A DNA stretch of 64,000 nucleotides from Sphingomonas sp. Root710 (GTDB lineage: Bacteria; Pseudomonadota; Alphaproteobacteria; Sphingomonadales; Sphingomonadaceae). Within the stretch, counting starts at the first letter, position 1. The number at the start of each line of letters is the position of its first letter. The position numbers were made by a program, and so were the translations under genes. Below, piece by piece: positions 54,274 through 64,000 of the stretch. The notes below the pieces were generated by a model, which was not told the origin of the DNA, searched no databases, and saw only the letters and a list, made by a program, of their open reading frames with translations. The DNA is taken from positions 1,718,172-1,782,171 of the forward strand of contig NZ_LMIB01000001.1 of NCBI RefSeq assembly GCF_001429065.1, given 5' to 3'.

Positions 54274-55944
54274 ATGGCCGTTGCCGCGCTTTCGACTTCC
54301 GCGATTGCTCTTGCGACGGTGCCCGCTGCTGCGCCTGCCCCCGCCGCGGGTGAGACGCCGGAAGCGTTCGCCAAGCTGGTGTCGCGCGCCAAGCCCGATG
54401 GGCAGGCCGCGCAGGGCGAAACCGCGCCGCATATGGGCGACGGCGAAGCCGAGACCGCAGAGGCAACCACCGACGTCCCCGTGGCCCACGCCGATGGCGA
54501 GACCAAGCCTGCCACCGCGGAGAAGCCCGTCGATCTGGTTGCCGAGCTCGAGGCGCTGTTCGCCCTTGCCGGGCAGATCGGCGTCAATGTGCCGCCCGCC
54601 GCAGCCGCGCGCGTAGCCGCTCCGGTCTCGGCGACGACCGACACGGCGCCGGTTGTCGCTGCTCGCGCCGCGACGATCGCTACGACGCCCGCTGTTCCGG
54701 CCGTCGCCCCTGCCGTCGTGTCGGCGCCGGTCGAGACCAGCGGTGCGCAGCCCGTCGCGCCCGATCTGCCCATCGATCCGGCGGCGACGACTGCCCGTCA
54801 GCCCTTGCCGCCCGCGATCGCGGACATGGCGGCGCTGACCATGCCCACCGACAACAGCGAACCTGCGCCGGACGCGGCCGCGAATATGACGCTCCGCCGC
54901 GACATCGCAGCGATCGTCGCGTCGCTGAAGGCCGCTTTCCATCCCGCAGAGGCGAGTGGCGAGGTTCCATCCGCCTTGGCCGCGCAGAGCGCCGCATCGC
55001 CTGCTGCCGCTGCGACCGGTCCGGCGGCTTCGAACGTCGTCGTGCCCTTCATCCAGCCCCGGCCTGCCGCCGCGACGCCGCCGACACCCGCCGCCATAGC
55101 TGCGCCTGTCGCCGCAGCGGCAACTGCCGATCCGGCGGCCGCCGAGACCATGACCGCGCCAGCAGCCATGGCCAGCCTAGCCGCCGAAGCTCCTCCGCTG
55201 CGCAAGACCGATCGTCCGGTTGCCGCCAAGGTGCAGCCGCACATCGCAACCAGCGTTGAACCGGCACGGCTGGCTGACGCGCCCGATGTCACGGCGGCGC
55301 CTGCCCCGCTATCCGATGCACCCATAGTCGACGATGCCCAGCAGCCGGCAGCGCCGGCCGCCAGCGCAGCGCCCGCCGGTGCTCCCGCCGTCGCTCCCGC
55401 GCCGGCCGCTGCCGTGCCAGTGCTTCCAGTCCCGGTGACACCCGCCGACTGGAACTCCGCGCCGGTCACCGATGCCGCCTCTGCTGCCGCGCCGAGCCAT
55501 GTCGATCAGACAGTGACCCGCCATCTCGATCTCGCCCGCGACACGCAGTGGCTAGACCAGCTGGCGCGCGACATCAGCCAGTCGGTCACCCGGCAGAACC
55601 ATCTGAAGTTCCAGCTCAATCCCGAGCATCTGGGCGCGCTGACCGTCGAAATCGCCAACAGCGCCGCGGGCACCGCGATCAAGCTGTCGGCCGAGACCGA
55701 TCAGGCGCGCGCGATCATCGCCGATGCCCAGCCGCGCCTTATCGCCGAAGTTCGGGCGCAGGGCGTGCGCGTCGCCGAATCGCATGTCGATCTAAACCAG
55801 CAGGGCGGGAGCAGTTCCGCCTTCGCCCAGAGCCAGCAACGCCAGTCGTCAGAAGATTCTAAACCTTTTGTGCGTACACAGGCGGTGATTCGTGACGATG
55901 CCGGTGATTCGGCCCTGCGCGAAGACGGTGAACTTTACGCCTGA
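54274..55944 (+). CDS. fliK: Hook-length control protein FliK
   Basis: A 556-residue molecular ruler. Residues 1 to about 400 are Ala/Pro/Thr-rich, low complexity and variable. The C-terminal Flg_hook domain is LKFQLNPEHLGALTVEIANSAAGTAIKLS followed by LIAEVRAQGVRVAESHVDLN, which switches export specificity. The ATG lies directly after the fliJ stop. Confidence 0.9.
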   Translation: MAVAALSTSAIALATVPAAAPAPAAGETPEAFAKLVSRAKPDGQAAQGETAPHMGDGEAETAEATTDVPVAHADGETKPATAEKPVDLVAELEALFALAGQIGVNVPPAAAARVAAPVSATTDTAPVVAARAATIATTPAVPAVAPAVVSAPVETSGAQPVAPDLPIDPAATTARQPLPPAIADMAALTMPTDNSEPAPDAAANMTLRRDIAAIVASLKAAFHPAEASGEVPSALAAQSAASPAAAATGPAASNVVVPFIQPRPAAATPPTPAAIAAPVAAAATADPAAAETMTAPAAMASLAAEAPPLRKTDRPVAAKVQPHIATSVEPARLADAPDVTAAPAPLSDAPIVDDAQQPAAPAASAAPAGAPAVAPAPAAAVPVLPVPVTPADWNSAPVTDAASAAAPSHVDQTVTRHLDLARDTQWLDQLARDISQSVTRQNHLKFQLNPEHLGALTVEIANSAAGTAIKLSAETDQARAIIADAQPRLIAEVRAQGVRVAESHVDLNQQGGSSSAFAQSQQRQSSEDSKPFVRTQAVIRDDAGDSALREDGELYA

Positions 55945-55961
55945 TCCATGGGATTTGAACG

Positions 55962-56567
55962 ATGAGCAGTGCCGCCGCACCCGCCGCTGAGGCGCTCAAG
56001 AAGAAGGGCAAGATGAAGGGCATCCTGATGATGCTCATTATGGCGATCGTCTTCGCGGGCGGTGGCGTCGGCGCGGGGCTGTACGCTGCGGGCGCGGGCT
56101 TGGCCGGCGGGCACAAGGAAGAGGTCGAGGAAGACCCCAACGCTCCGAAGCTGGTCAAAAAGGAAGGTCATGGCGAAGACGACAGCCATGGCGAGAAGAA
56201 GACGCTGCCGGTTGGTTTGGAGACCGACAAGTCGCCCGATCCGACCAAGTACAAGGCGAGCTATTACACCTTCGAACAGCCCTTCACCGCCAATCTGCGC
56301 GACTCCGACGGCTTCACCCAGGTCGGCCTCGGTGCGTCGACCTTCTACGACCAGAAGGTGATCGACAACATCAAGGACAATGAGATGCCGATCCGTTCGG
56401 CGATCCTGATGGCGCTGTCGCAGCAGGACAGCTTCACCATCTCGACCCCCGAGGGCAAGCTCAAGCTCCAGAAGGATCTCAAGACCGCGATCAACGACGT
56501 GCTCAAGCAGCGCACCGGTTTCGGCGGCATCGACAATGTCTATTTCACGACGCTTGTCGTGCAATAA
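55962..56567 (+). CDS. fliL: Flagellar basal body-associated protein FliL
   Basis: A 201-residue single-pass protein. A cytoplasmic Lys-rich start is followed by one helix (KGILMMLIMAIVFAGGGVGAGLYAAG), an acidic/His linker, and a periplasmic stomatin-like domain ending in TGFGGIDNVYFTTLVVQ, the FliL end motif. It supports stators around the rotor. It is the last gene of the operon; fliM and fliN do not follow, unlike in most bacteria. Confidence 0.92.
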   Translation: MSSAAAPAAEALKKKGKMKGILMMLIMAIVFAGGGVGAGLYAAGAGLAGGHKEEVEEDPNAPKLVKKEGHGEDDSHGEKKTLPVGLETDKSPDPTKYKASYYTFEQPFTANLRDSDGFTQVGLGASTFYDQKVIDNIKDNEMPIRSAILMALSQQDSFTISTPEGKLKLQKDLKTAINDVLKQRTGFGGIDNVYFTTLVVQ

Positions 56568-56610
56568 GCCCGACGTTCAGTAGGCTTCTGTAGCTTTTAA
56601 AAGAGATCAA

Positions 56611-56638
56611 CCCCCTCGCCGTCCCGCGAGGGGGTTTT
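56611..56638 (+). terminator. Rho-independent terminator of the fliE-fliL operon
   Basis: CCCCCTCGC (56611-56619) pairs with GCGAGGGGG (56626-56634), followed by TTTTCTTT. Confidence 0.92.
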
Positions 56639-56722
56639 CTTTGGGTGCATCGCTGGTTCTGGCCGCGTACCGAGCGGAACGGCTATCGTGGCTTGGCGGT
56701 TTCCTCCGGAAAGGAGACCGAC

Positions 56723-56872
56723 ATGATCCGCAAACTCAAGTCCGGTGAGTATCGCCTTTATTCGCGCAAGGTCGATCCGAAGACCCACAAGCGCAAGAAC
56801 CTCGGGACGTTTTCCTCTCGCGACGCCGCCGAAAGGCATGAGCGCGAAGTTCAGTATTTCAAACGCCAGTGA
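56723..56872 (+). CDS. Small conserved basic protein (49 residues)
   Basis: Preceded by GGAAAGGAGA, a very strong ribosome site. The product begins MIRKLKSGEYRLYSRKVDPK and has a pattern of basic residues and Tyr, ending HEREVQYFKRQ. I recognise it as a small conserved alphaproteobacterial family of unknown function. It is monocistronic, between the fliL terminator and a 44-residue membrane protein. An upstream in-frame ATG at 56645 has no ribosome site. Confidence 0.75.
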   Translation: MIRKLKSGEYRLYSRKVDPKTHKRKNLGTFSSRDAAERHEREVQYFKRQ

Positions 56873-56934
56873 TGCCGCGGGAACAGCGCGCCAAATCCGC
56901 TCGTTAGAAGGCCGAGGTTTGGAGGAGAGCGATT

Positions 56935-57069
56935 ATGGCAGACGTGAATAGCGACGAACGTGTGGTCGTCGAAAAGAGCAGCTTCAACATCGGCGGCATC
57001 ATCGCCGCGATCGCCCTGCTGCTGCTGGTCCTCGGCGTGCTGAAGTTCCTCGGCATCTCGCCGATCTGA
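56935..57069 (+). CDS. 44-residue single-pass membrane protein
   Basis: ATG preceded by GGAGGAGA. The product has an acidic N-terminus (MADVNSDERVVVEKS) and one hydrophobic helix (IGGIIAAIALLLLVLGVLKFLG). The strong ribosome site and clean hydrophobic core support a real gene. Unknown function. Confidence 0.65.
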   Translation: MADVNSDERVVVEKSSFNIGGIIAAIALLLLVLGVLKFLGISPI

Positions 57070-57071
57070 TT

Positions 57072-57130
57072 TGATTTCGCCTCAAGCGCCGGCGCCGGAT
57101 ATCCGTCCGGCTTCCGGCGCTTGAAGCAAA

Positions 57131-57133
<3 letters not shown>
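57072..57133. terminator. Bidirectional terminator between convergent genes
   Basis: A stem of about 18-20 bp: TGATTT...GCCTCAAGCGCCGG (57072-57092) with CCGGCGCTTGAAGC...AAATCA (57114-57133). An inner CCGGA/TCCGG hairpin is present. It overlaps the last codon of lpd and shares its 14-base arm with the repeat at 43789. Confidence 0.75.
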
Positions 57134-58522
<1,389 letters not shown>

Positions 58523-58563
58523 TTTGAACCTTTCTCACGCCGTCATGCCGGCGGAGCGCATTA

Positions 58564-59817
<1,254 letters not shown>

Positions 59818-59818
59818 C

Positions 59819-62740
59819 TTACTTACCCTTTGTTTCGTGACCGAGCGCGTCGGCGATCAGCGCCGCCTGCTGCACGGCATGGTTTCGAGCGAGACCGGTC
59901 GCGGTCGCGGCCGCGGCCTTGCGGCCCGCATAGACGGGACGTGCGACCTTGCCGCCGACCTCGGTGAGCACCTTTTCGATATAGGGCTCGACGAAGGTCC
60001 AGCTGCCCTGGTTCTTCGGCTCCTCCTGCGCCCAGACGACCGTCTCCAGATTGGGCATGCGGCCCAAGCGGGTGATCAGCGCGTCGGCCGGGAAGGGATA
60101 GAGCTGCTCGAGCCGCAGGATGACCGTGTTCTGGTCGCCGGCCGCGTCGCGCGCTTCCGCCAGCTCGTAGAACAGCTTGCCAGACACCAGCACGACCCGC
60201 TTCACATCCTTGTCCGCCGGGGCGTTGGGATCGCCCAGCACACGCTGGAAGCGGCTGTCCCCGGTGAAATCCGCCGCGCACGATACCGCCAGCTTGTGAC
60301 GGAGCAGCGACTTCGGCGTCATCATGATCAGCGGCTTGCGGAACTTGCGGACCATCTGCCGGCGCAGGATGTGGAAATAATTGGCCGGCGTCGTGCAGTT
60401 CGCGACCTGCATATTATCCTCGGCGCACAGCTGGAGGTAGCGCTCCAGACGGGCCGAGCTATGCTCGGGGCCCTGCCCTTCATAGCCATGCGGCAACAGC
60501 ATCACGAGGCCGTTGACGCGCAGCCACTTGGCTTCGCCCGACGAGATGAACTGATCGACGATGACCTGCGCGCCGTTGGCGAAATCGCCGAACTGCGCTT
60601 CCCACATCACCAGCGTGTTCGGCGCCGCCGAAGCATAGCCATATTCGAAGCCCAGCACGCCGAATTCGGAGAGCGGGCTGTCAAGCACCTGGAAACGGCG
60701 GTCGAGCGCCGAGAGCGGGATATATTTGTGACCGTCCTTCTGGTCGACCCAGACCGCGTGCCGCTGGCTGAAGGTGCCGCGGCCCGAATCCTGGCCCGAC
60801 AGGCGGACGCCATAGCCTTCCTTGAGCAGCGAGCCGAAGGCCAGCGCCTCGCCGGTGGCCCAGTCGAAGCCTTCGCCCTTGGCGAACATCTCCTTCTTGG
60901 CGTCGAGGATGCGGCCAAGCGTCTTGTGGATCGTCAGCCCCTCCGGAACGGTGGTGAGCTGGCGGCCGAGGTCGGCGAGCAGATCCTCGCCGATGCCGGT
61001 CTGGGCTGCGCGCCGCTCGGTGATCGCCTCGCGCGGCGCGGCGAAACCGGTCCAGTCGCCTTCGAACCAGTCGGCCTTGTTGACCTTATAGGCCTTCGCC
61101 GCCTCGAACTCGCCTTCGAGCTTCTCGACGAACGCAGCCTCGGTGGCGGGGGTCCAGTTGTCGTTGATCACGCCTTCCTGGATCAGCCGGGCGCTGTAGA
61201 TCGCGCTGATCGGCGGATGCTTGCGGATCGCCTCGTACATCAGCGGCTGGGTGAAGCCCGGCTCGTCGCCTTCATTATGGCCGAAGCGGCGATAGCACCA
61301 CATGTCGATCACAACGTCGCGCTTGAAGGTGTCGCGGAATTCGGTCGCGACCTTGCAGGCGAAGGTAACCGCCTCGGGATCGTCGCCGTTGACGTGCAGG
61401 ATCGGCGCCTGGACCATCTTCGCGATGTCCGACGGGTAGGGCGACGAACGCGCAAATTGCGGCGAGGTGGTGAAACCCACCTGGTTGTTGATCACGAAAT
61501 GGATCGTGCCGCCGGTGTGATAACCGCGCAGGCCCGAAAAGCCGAAGCATTCCATGATGATGCCCTGGCCCGCAAAGGCTGCGTCGCCATGGAGCAGGAT
61601 CGGCAGGACCGTCGAGCGATCAAGATCGTCGACCTTGGTCTGTTTGGCGCGCGCCTTGCCGAGCACGACGGGATTAACGCATTCGAGATGCGACGGGTTC
61701 GGTGCGAGGCTGAGGTGGACGTGGTTGCCGTCGAACTCACGGTCAGTCGAGGTGCCGAGGTGATATTTCACGTCGCCCGAACCGCCGACGTCCTCCGGAT
61801 TGGCCGAGCCGCCGGCGAACTCGTTGAAGATCGCGCGATAGGGCTTGGCCATCACGTTGGACAGCACGTTGAGGCGGCCGCGATGGGCCATGCCGATGAC
61901 GACTTCGTTGACGCCATAGGAGCCGGCATATTTGATCACCGCTTCGAGCGCGGGGACCATCGATTCACCGCCGTCTAGGCCGAAACGCTTGGTGCCGACA
62001 TATTTGCGGCCCAGGAATTTCTCCCACTGCTCGGCTTCGATCACCTTGTTGAGGATCGCCTTCTTGCCCTCGGGCGTGAAGCTGATCTCGGCGTCCTTGC
62101 CTTCCATCCGCGCCTGAAGGAAGCGCCGCTCCTCCACATCGCCGATGTGCATATATTCGAGGCCGACATTGCCGCAGTAATTCTTGCGGAGAATGGCGAT
62201 GATCTCACGCGGGGTCGCGCGCTCCAGCCCCAGGAAGCCGCCGAGATAGACCTGGCGGTCCATGTCGCTTTCCTTGAAGCCGTGCCATTCGGGGGTAAGG
62301 TCGGCGGGCTCGTCGCGCTTCGACAGGCCCAGCGGATCGAGATTGGCGAGCAGATGACCCCGAACCCGATAGGTCCGGATCAGCATCAGCGCGCGCATCG
62401 AATCGACCGCGCGCTGTTCGATCTCGGCTTCGCTGACGCCGGAGGCCGCCGCGGGGGCGGCCGGCGCGCCGACAGGCGCGGGCGGCGCGGCCTTGGCCGG
62501 TTTCGCCGCGGGCGCCATCTGGGTCGGGTCGAGCCCGGCGGTCAGGGCATCGGTATCGCTGGGCGGCCAGTCCGGCCGGGCCCAGCTCGGGCCCGAAACC
62601 TCGGCCTCGACGCTGGCGAAATAGTCCTGCCAGCTCGGTTCGACACTATTCTTGTCGGCGCGATATTGCCGATAGAGAGACTCGACGAATGAAGGACTCA
62701 CACCTTCCGGCCCGTCGAAAGCCACGCCTTCGATACCCAT
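59819..62740 (-). CDS. sucA: 2-oxoglutarate dehydrogenase E1
   Basis: A 973-residue thiamine diphosphate enzyme decarboxylating 2-oxoglutarate. Conserved blocks: [59 protein letters not shown] and [18 protein letters not shown] 62740 was chosen because AAGGAAGG precedes it; an upstream in-frame start adds eight residues. Second gene after sucD on the same strand. Confidence 0.97.
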   Translation of the reverse strand: MGIEGVAFDGPEGVSPSFVESLYRQYRADKNSVEPSWQDYFASVEAEVSGPSWARPDWPPSDTDALTAGLDPTQMAPAAKPAKAAPPAPVGAPAAPAAASGVSEAEIEQRAVDSMRALMLIRTYRVRGHLLANLDPLGLSKRDEPADLTPEWHGFKESDMDRQVYLGGFLGLERATPREIIAILRKNYCGNVGLEYMHIGDVEERRFLQARMEGKDAEISFTPEGKKAILNKVIEAEQWEKFLGRKYVGTKRFGLDGGESMVPALEAVIKYAGSYGVNEVVIGMAHRGRLNVLSNVMAKPYRAIFNEFAGGSANPEDVGGSGDVKYHLGTSTDREFDGNHVHLSLAPNPSHLECVNPVVLGKARAKQTKVDDLDRSTVLPILLHGDAAFAGQGIIMECFGFSGLRGYHTGGTIHFVINNQVGFTTSPQFARSSPYPSDIAKMVQAPILHVNGDDPEAVTFACKVATEFRDTFKRDVVIDMWCYRRFGHNEGDEPGFTQPLMYEAIRKHPPISAIYSARLIQEGVINDNWTPATEAAFVEKLEGEFEAAKAYKVNKADWFEGDWTGFAAPREAITERRAAQTGIGEDLLADLGRQLTTVPEGLTIHKTLGRILDAKKEMFAKGEGFDWATGEALAFGSLLKEGYGVRLSGQDSGRGTFSQRHAVWVDQKDGHKYIPLSALDRRFQVLDSPLSEFGVLGFEYGYASAAPNTLVMWEAQFGDFANGAQVIVDQFISSGEAKWLRVNGLVMLLPHGYEGQGPEHSSARLERYLQLCAEDNMQVANCTTPANYFHILRRQMVRKFRKPLIMMTPKSLLRHKLAVSCAADFTGDSRFQRVLGDPNAPADKDVKRVVLVSGKLFYELAEARDAAGDQNTVILRLEQLYPFPADALITRLGRMPNLETVVWAQEEPKNQGSWTFVEPYIEKVLTEVGGKVARPVYAGRKAAAATATGLARNHAVQQAALIADALGHETKGK

Positions 62741-62845
62741 GATACCTTCCTTGTCTGCACCCACCCCGGGACTTAGGCCCGAAGCGCAGCAATTCGGTTA
62801 CGCTCTACATATAGTCGGTGACTCGCCGATAGCGAGCCCCCCGGC

Positions 62846-63730
62846 TTATCCCTTCAGTACTTCTGCGAGGGTGGTGCCGAGCTCCGAGGGGCTCGCCGCC
62901 ACCTTGATGCCCGCCGCTTCCATCGCCGCGATCTTGTCCTCGGCGCCGCCCTGGCCGCCCGAGACGATCGCCCCGGCATGGCCCATGCGGCGGCCCGGAG
63001 GCGCGGTGCGGCCCGCGATGAAGCCCGCCATCGGCTTCTTGCGGCCACGCTTGGCCTCGTCACGCAGGAACTGCGCAGCTTCCTCTTCCGCCGAACCGCC
63101 GATCTCGCCGATCATGATGATCGACTTGGTTTCGTCGTCGGCCAAGAACAGCTCGAGCACGTCGATGAAGTTGGTGCCGTTGACCGGATCGCCGCCGATG
63201 CCGACCGCAGTGGTCTGGCCGAGGCCGATCGCCGAGGTCTGGAACACCGCTTCATAGGTCAGCGTGCCGGAGCGCGAGACGACGCCCACCGAACCCTTCT
63301 TGAAGATCGAACCCGGCATGATGCCGATCTTGCACTCGTTCGGGGTCAGGACACCCGGGCAATTCGGTCCGATCAGGCGCGACTTCGATCCCTGCAGGGC
63401 ACGCTTCACCCGGATCATGTCGATCACGGGAATGCCCTCGGTGATGCAGACGATCAGCGGCACTTCGGCGTCGATCGCTTCGAGGATGGAATCGGCCGCG
63501 AAGGGCGGCGGCACATAGATCACGCTGGCGTCGGCGCCGGTGGCAGCGACGGCTTCGTGGACGGTGTCGAAGTTGGGCAGGCCGATATGGGTCGTGCCGC
63601 CCTTGCCCGGCGTCACGCCACCGACCATCTGCGTGCCATAGGCCAGCGCCTGTTCGGTGTGGAACGTACCGGTGTTACCGGTCATCCCCTGGGTAATGAC
63701 CTTGGTGTTCTTGTTGACCAGGATACTCAT
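62846..63730 (-). CDS. sucD: Succinyl-CoA synthetase alpha subunit
   Basis: A 294-residue subunit. CoA-binding Rossmann part with [56 protein letters not shown], and the phospho-His in [13 protein letters not shown]. The beta subunit gene sucC does not lie between mdh and sucD, so it must be elsewhere. Confidence 0.97.
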   Translation of the reverse strand: MSILVNKNTKVITQGMTGNTGTFHTEQALAYGTQMVGGVTPGKGGTTHIGLPNFDTVHEAVAATGADASVIYVPPPFAADSILEAIDAEVPLIVCITEGIPVIDMIRVKRALQGSKSRLIGPNCPGVLTPNECKIGIMPGSIFKKGSVGVVSRSGTLTYEAVFQTSAIGLGQTTAVGIGGDPVNGTNFIDVLELFLADDETKSIIMIGEIGGSAEEEAAQFLRDEAKRGRKKPMAGFIAGRTAPPGRRMGHAGAIVSGGQGGAEDKIAAMEAAGIKVAASPSELGTTLAEVLKG

Positions 63731-63794
63731 AAGCTGCGCGTCATCCCTTCATGTTCACCCAGACAAGGCCGGGGATCGGGTTTCTTTGCGTTGA

Positions 63795-64000
63795 TCAGGC
63801 CAGCGAGCCGTCGATCGCCTTGCAGGCGACCAGCAGTTCCTTGACCGCATCCACCGAGACCTGGAGGTTGGCCTTGGCCTCGTCCGACAGTTCGATCTCG
63901 ACGATCTTCTCGACGCCATTGGCGCCGATCACGACCGGAACGCCGACATAGAGATTGTCGACGCCATATTGACCGGTCAGATGGACCGCGGCGGGCAGGA
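63795..64000 (-). CDS. mdh: Malate dehydrogenase, C-terminal part (5' end outside window)
   Basis: About 67 C-terminal residues are visible: [31 protein letters not shown], then [19 protein letters not shown] at the end. This is the LDH-like malate dehydrogenase terminus of alphaproteobacteria. It stands 64 bases before sucD on the same strand, which gives the order mdh-sucD-sucA-sucB-lpd. Confidence 0.92.
   Translation of the reverse strand, partial: LPAAVHLTGQYGVDNLYVGVPVVIGANGVEKIVEIELSDEAKANLQVSVDAVKELLVACKAIDGSLA

Overview
The window is about 64 kb of GC-rich, densely packed chromosome. It most resembles an alphaproteobacterium of the order Sphingomonadales. The basis is the single-domain FlgJ, the short 274-residue flagellins, the flagellar sigma-54 promoter architecture, alphaproteobacterial-type heat-shock and sigma-28 promoters, and the gene families present. 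I see no tRNA, rRNA, CRISPR array, insertion sequence or prophage. The genus cannot be fixed from the sequence alone.

Layout. 1-5716: the 3' part of lgt, then a compact signalling locus with an RsbW-like kinase, a FecR-domain protein, an OmpA-type lipoprotein, a CHASE2-SpoIIE membrane phosphatase, a metallo-beta-lactamase-fold hydrolase and a STAS antagonist. 5779-13354: metabolic and accessory genes (class I amidotransferase, nitronate monooxygenase-like enzyme, GT4 glycosyltransferase, alpha/beta hydrolase, SelO, an Ala/Pro-rich membrane protein, Ogt). 13463-18951: dnaJ, dnaK with a sigma-32 promoter, a PCu(A)C copper chaperone, a sulfotransferase and grpE. 19110-23161: overlapping bioF-bioD-bioA, a 40-residue membrane peptide and a lytic transglycosylase.

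23197-56567 is mostly flagellar. It holds motAB, the flgBCDEFGHIJKL operon (minus strand, one sigma-54 promoter with paired enhancer-like sites), a second miniature MotA/MotB-like pair, flgA, flgM-flgN, flhA-flhG-fliA, two flagellins with sigma-28 promoters, a sigma-54 activator, and fliEFGHIJKL. fliM, fliN, fliP, fliQ, fliR and flhB are absent and must lie elsewhere. The inferred hierarchy is: sigma-54 plus the activator encoded at 47402 drives basal body and hook; FliA then drives flagellins, motAB and flgM; FlgM restrains FliA. Between flgN and flhA there is a two-unit tandem duplication. Each unit has a flgN 3' end, a different cargo gene (a phospholipase C-like secreted protein, then an MFS transporter) and a copy of the flhA leader.

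56611-64000: two small proteins, then the TCA cluster mdh-sucD-sucA-sucB-lpd on the minus strand, with no sucC between mdh and sucD. Convergent gene ends repeatedly carry branched, perfectly paired inverted repeats; the most striking is the three-way-junction element at 18321-18382.
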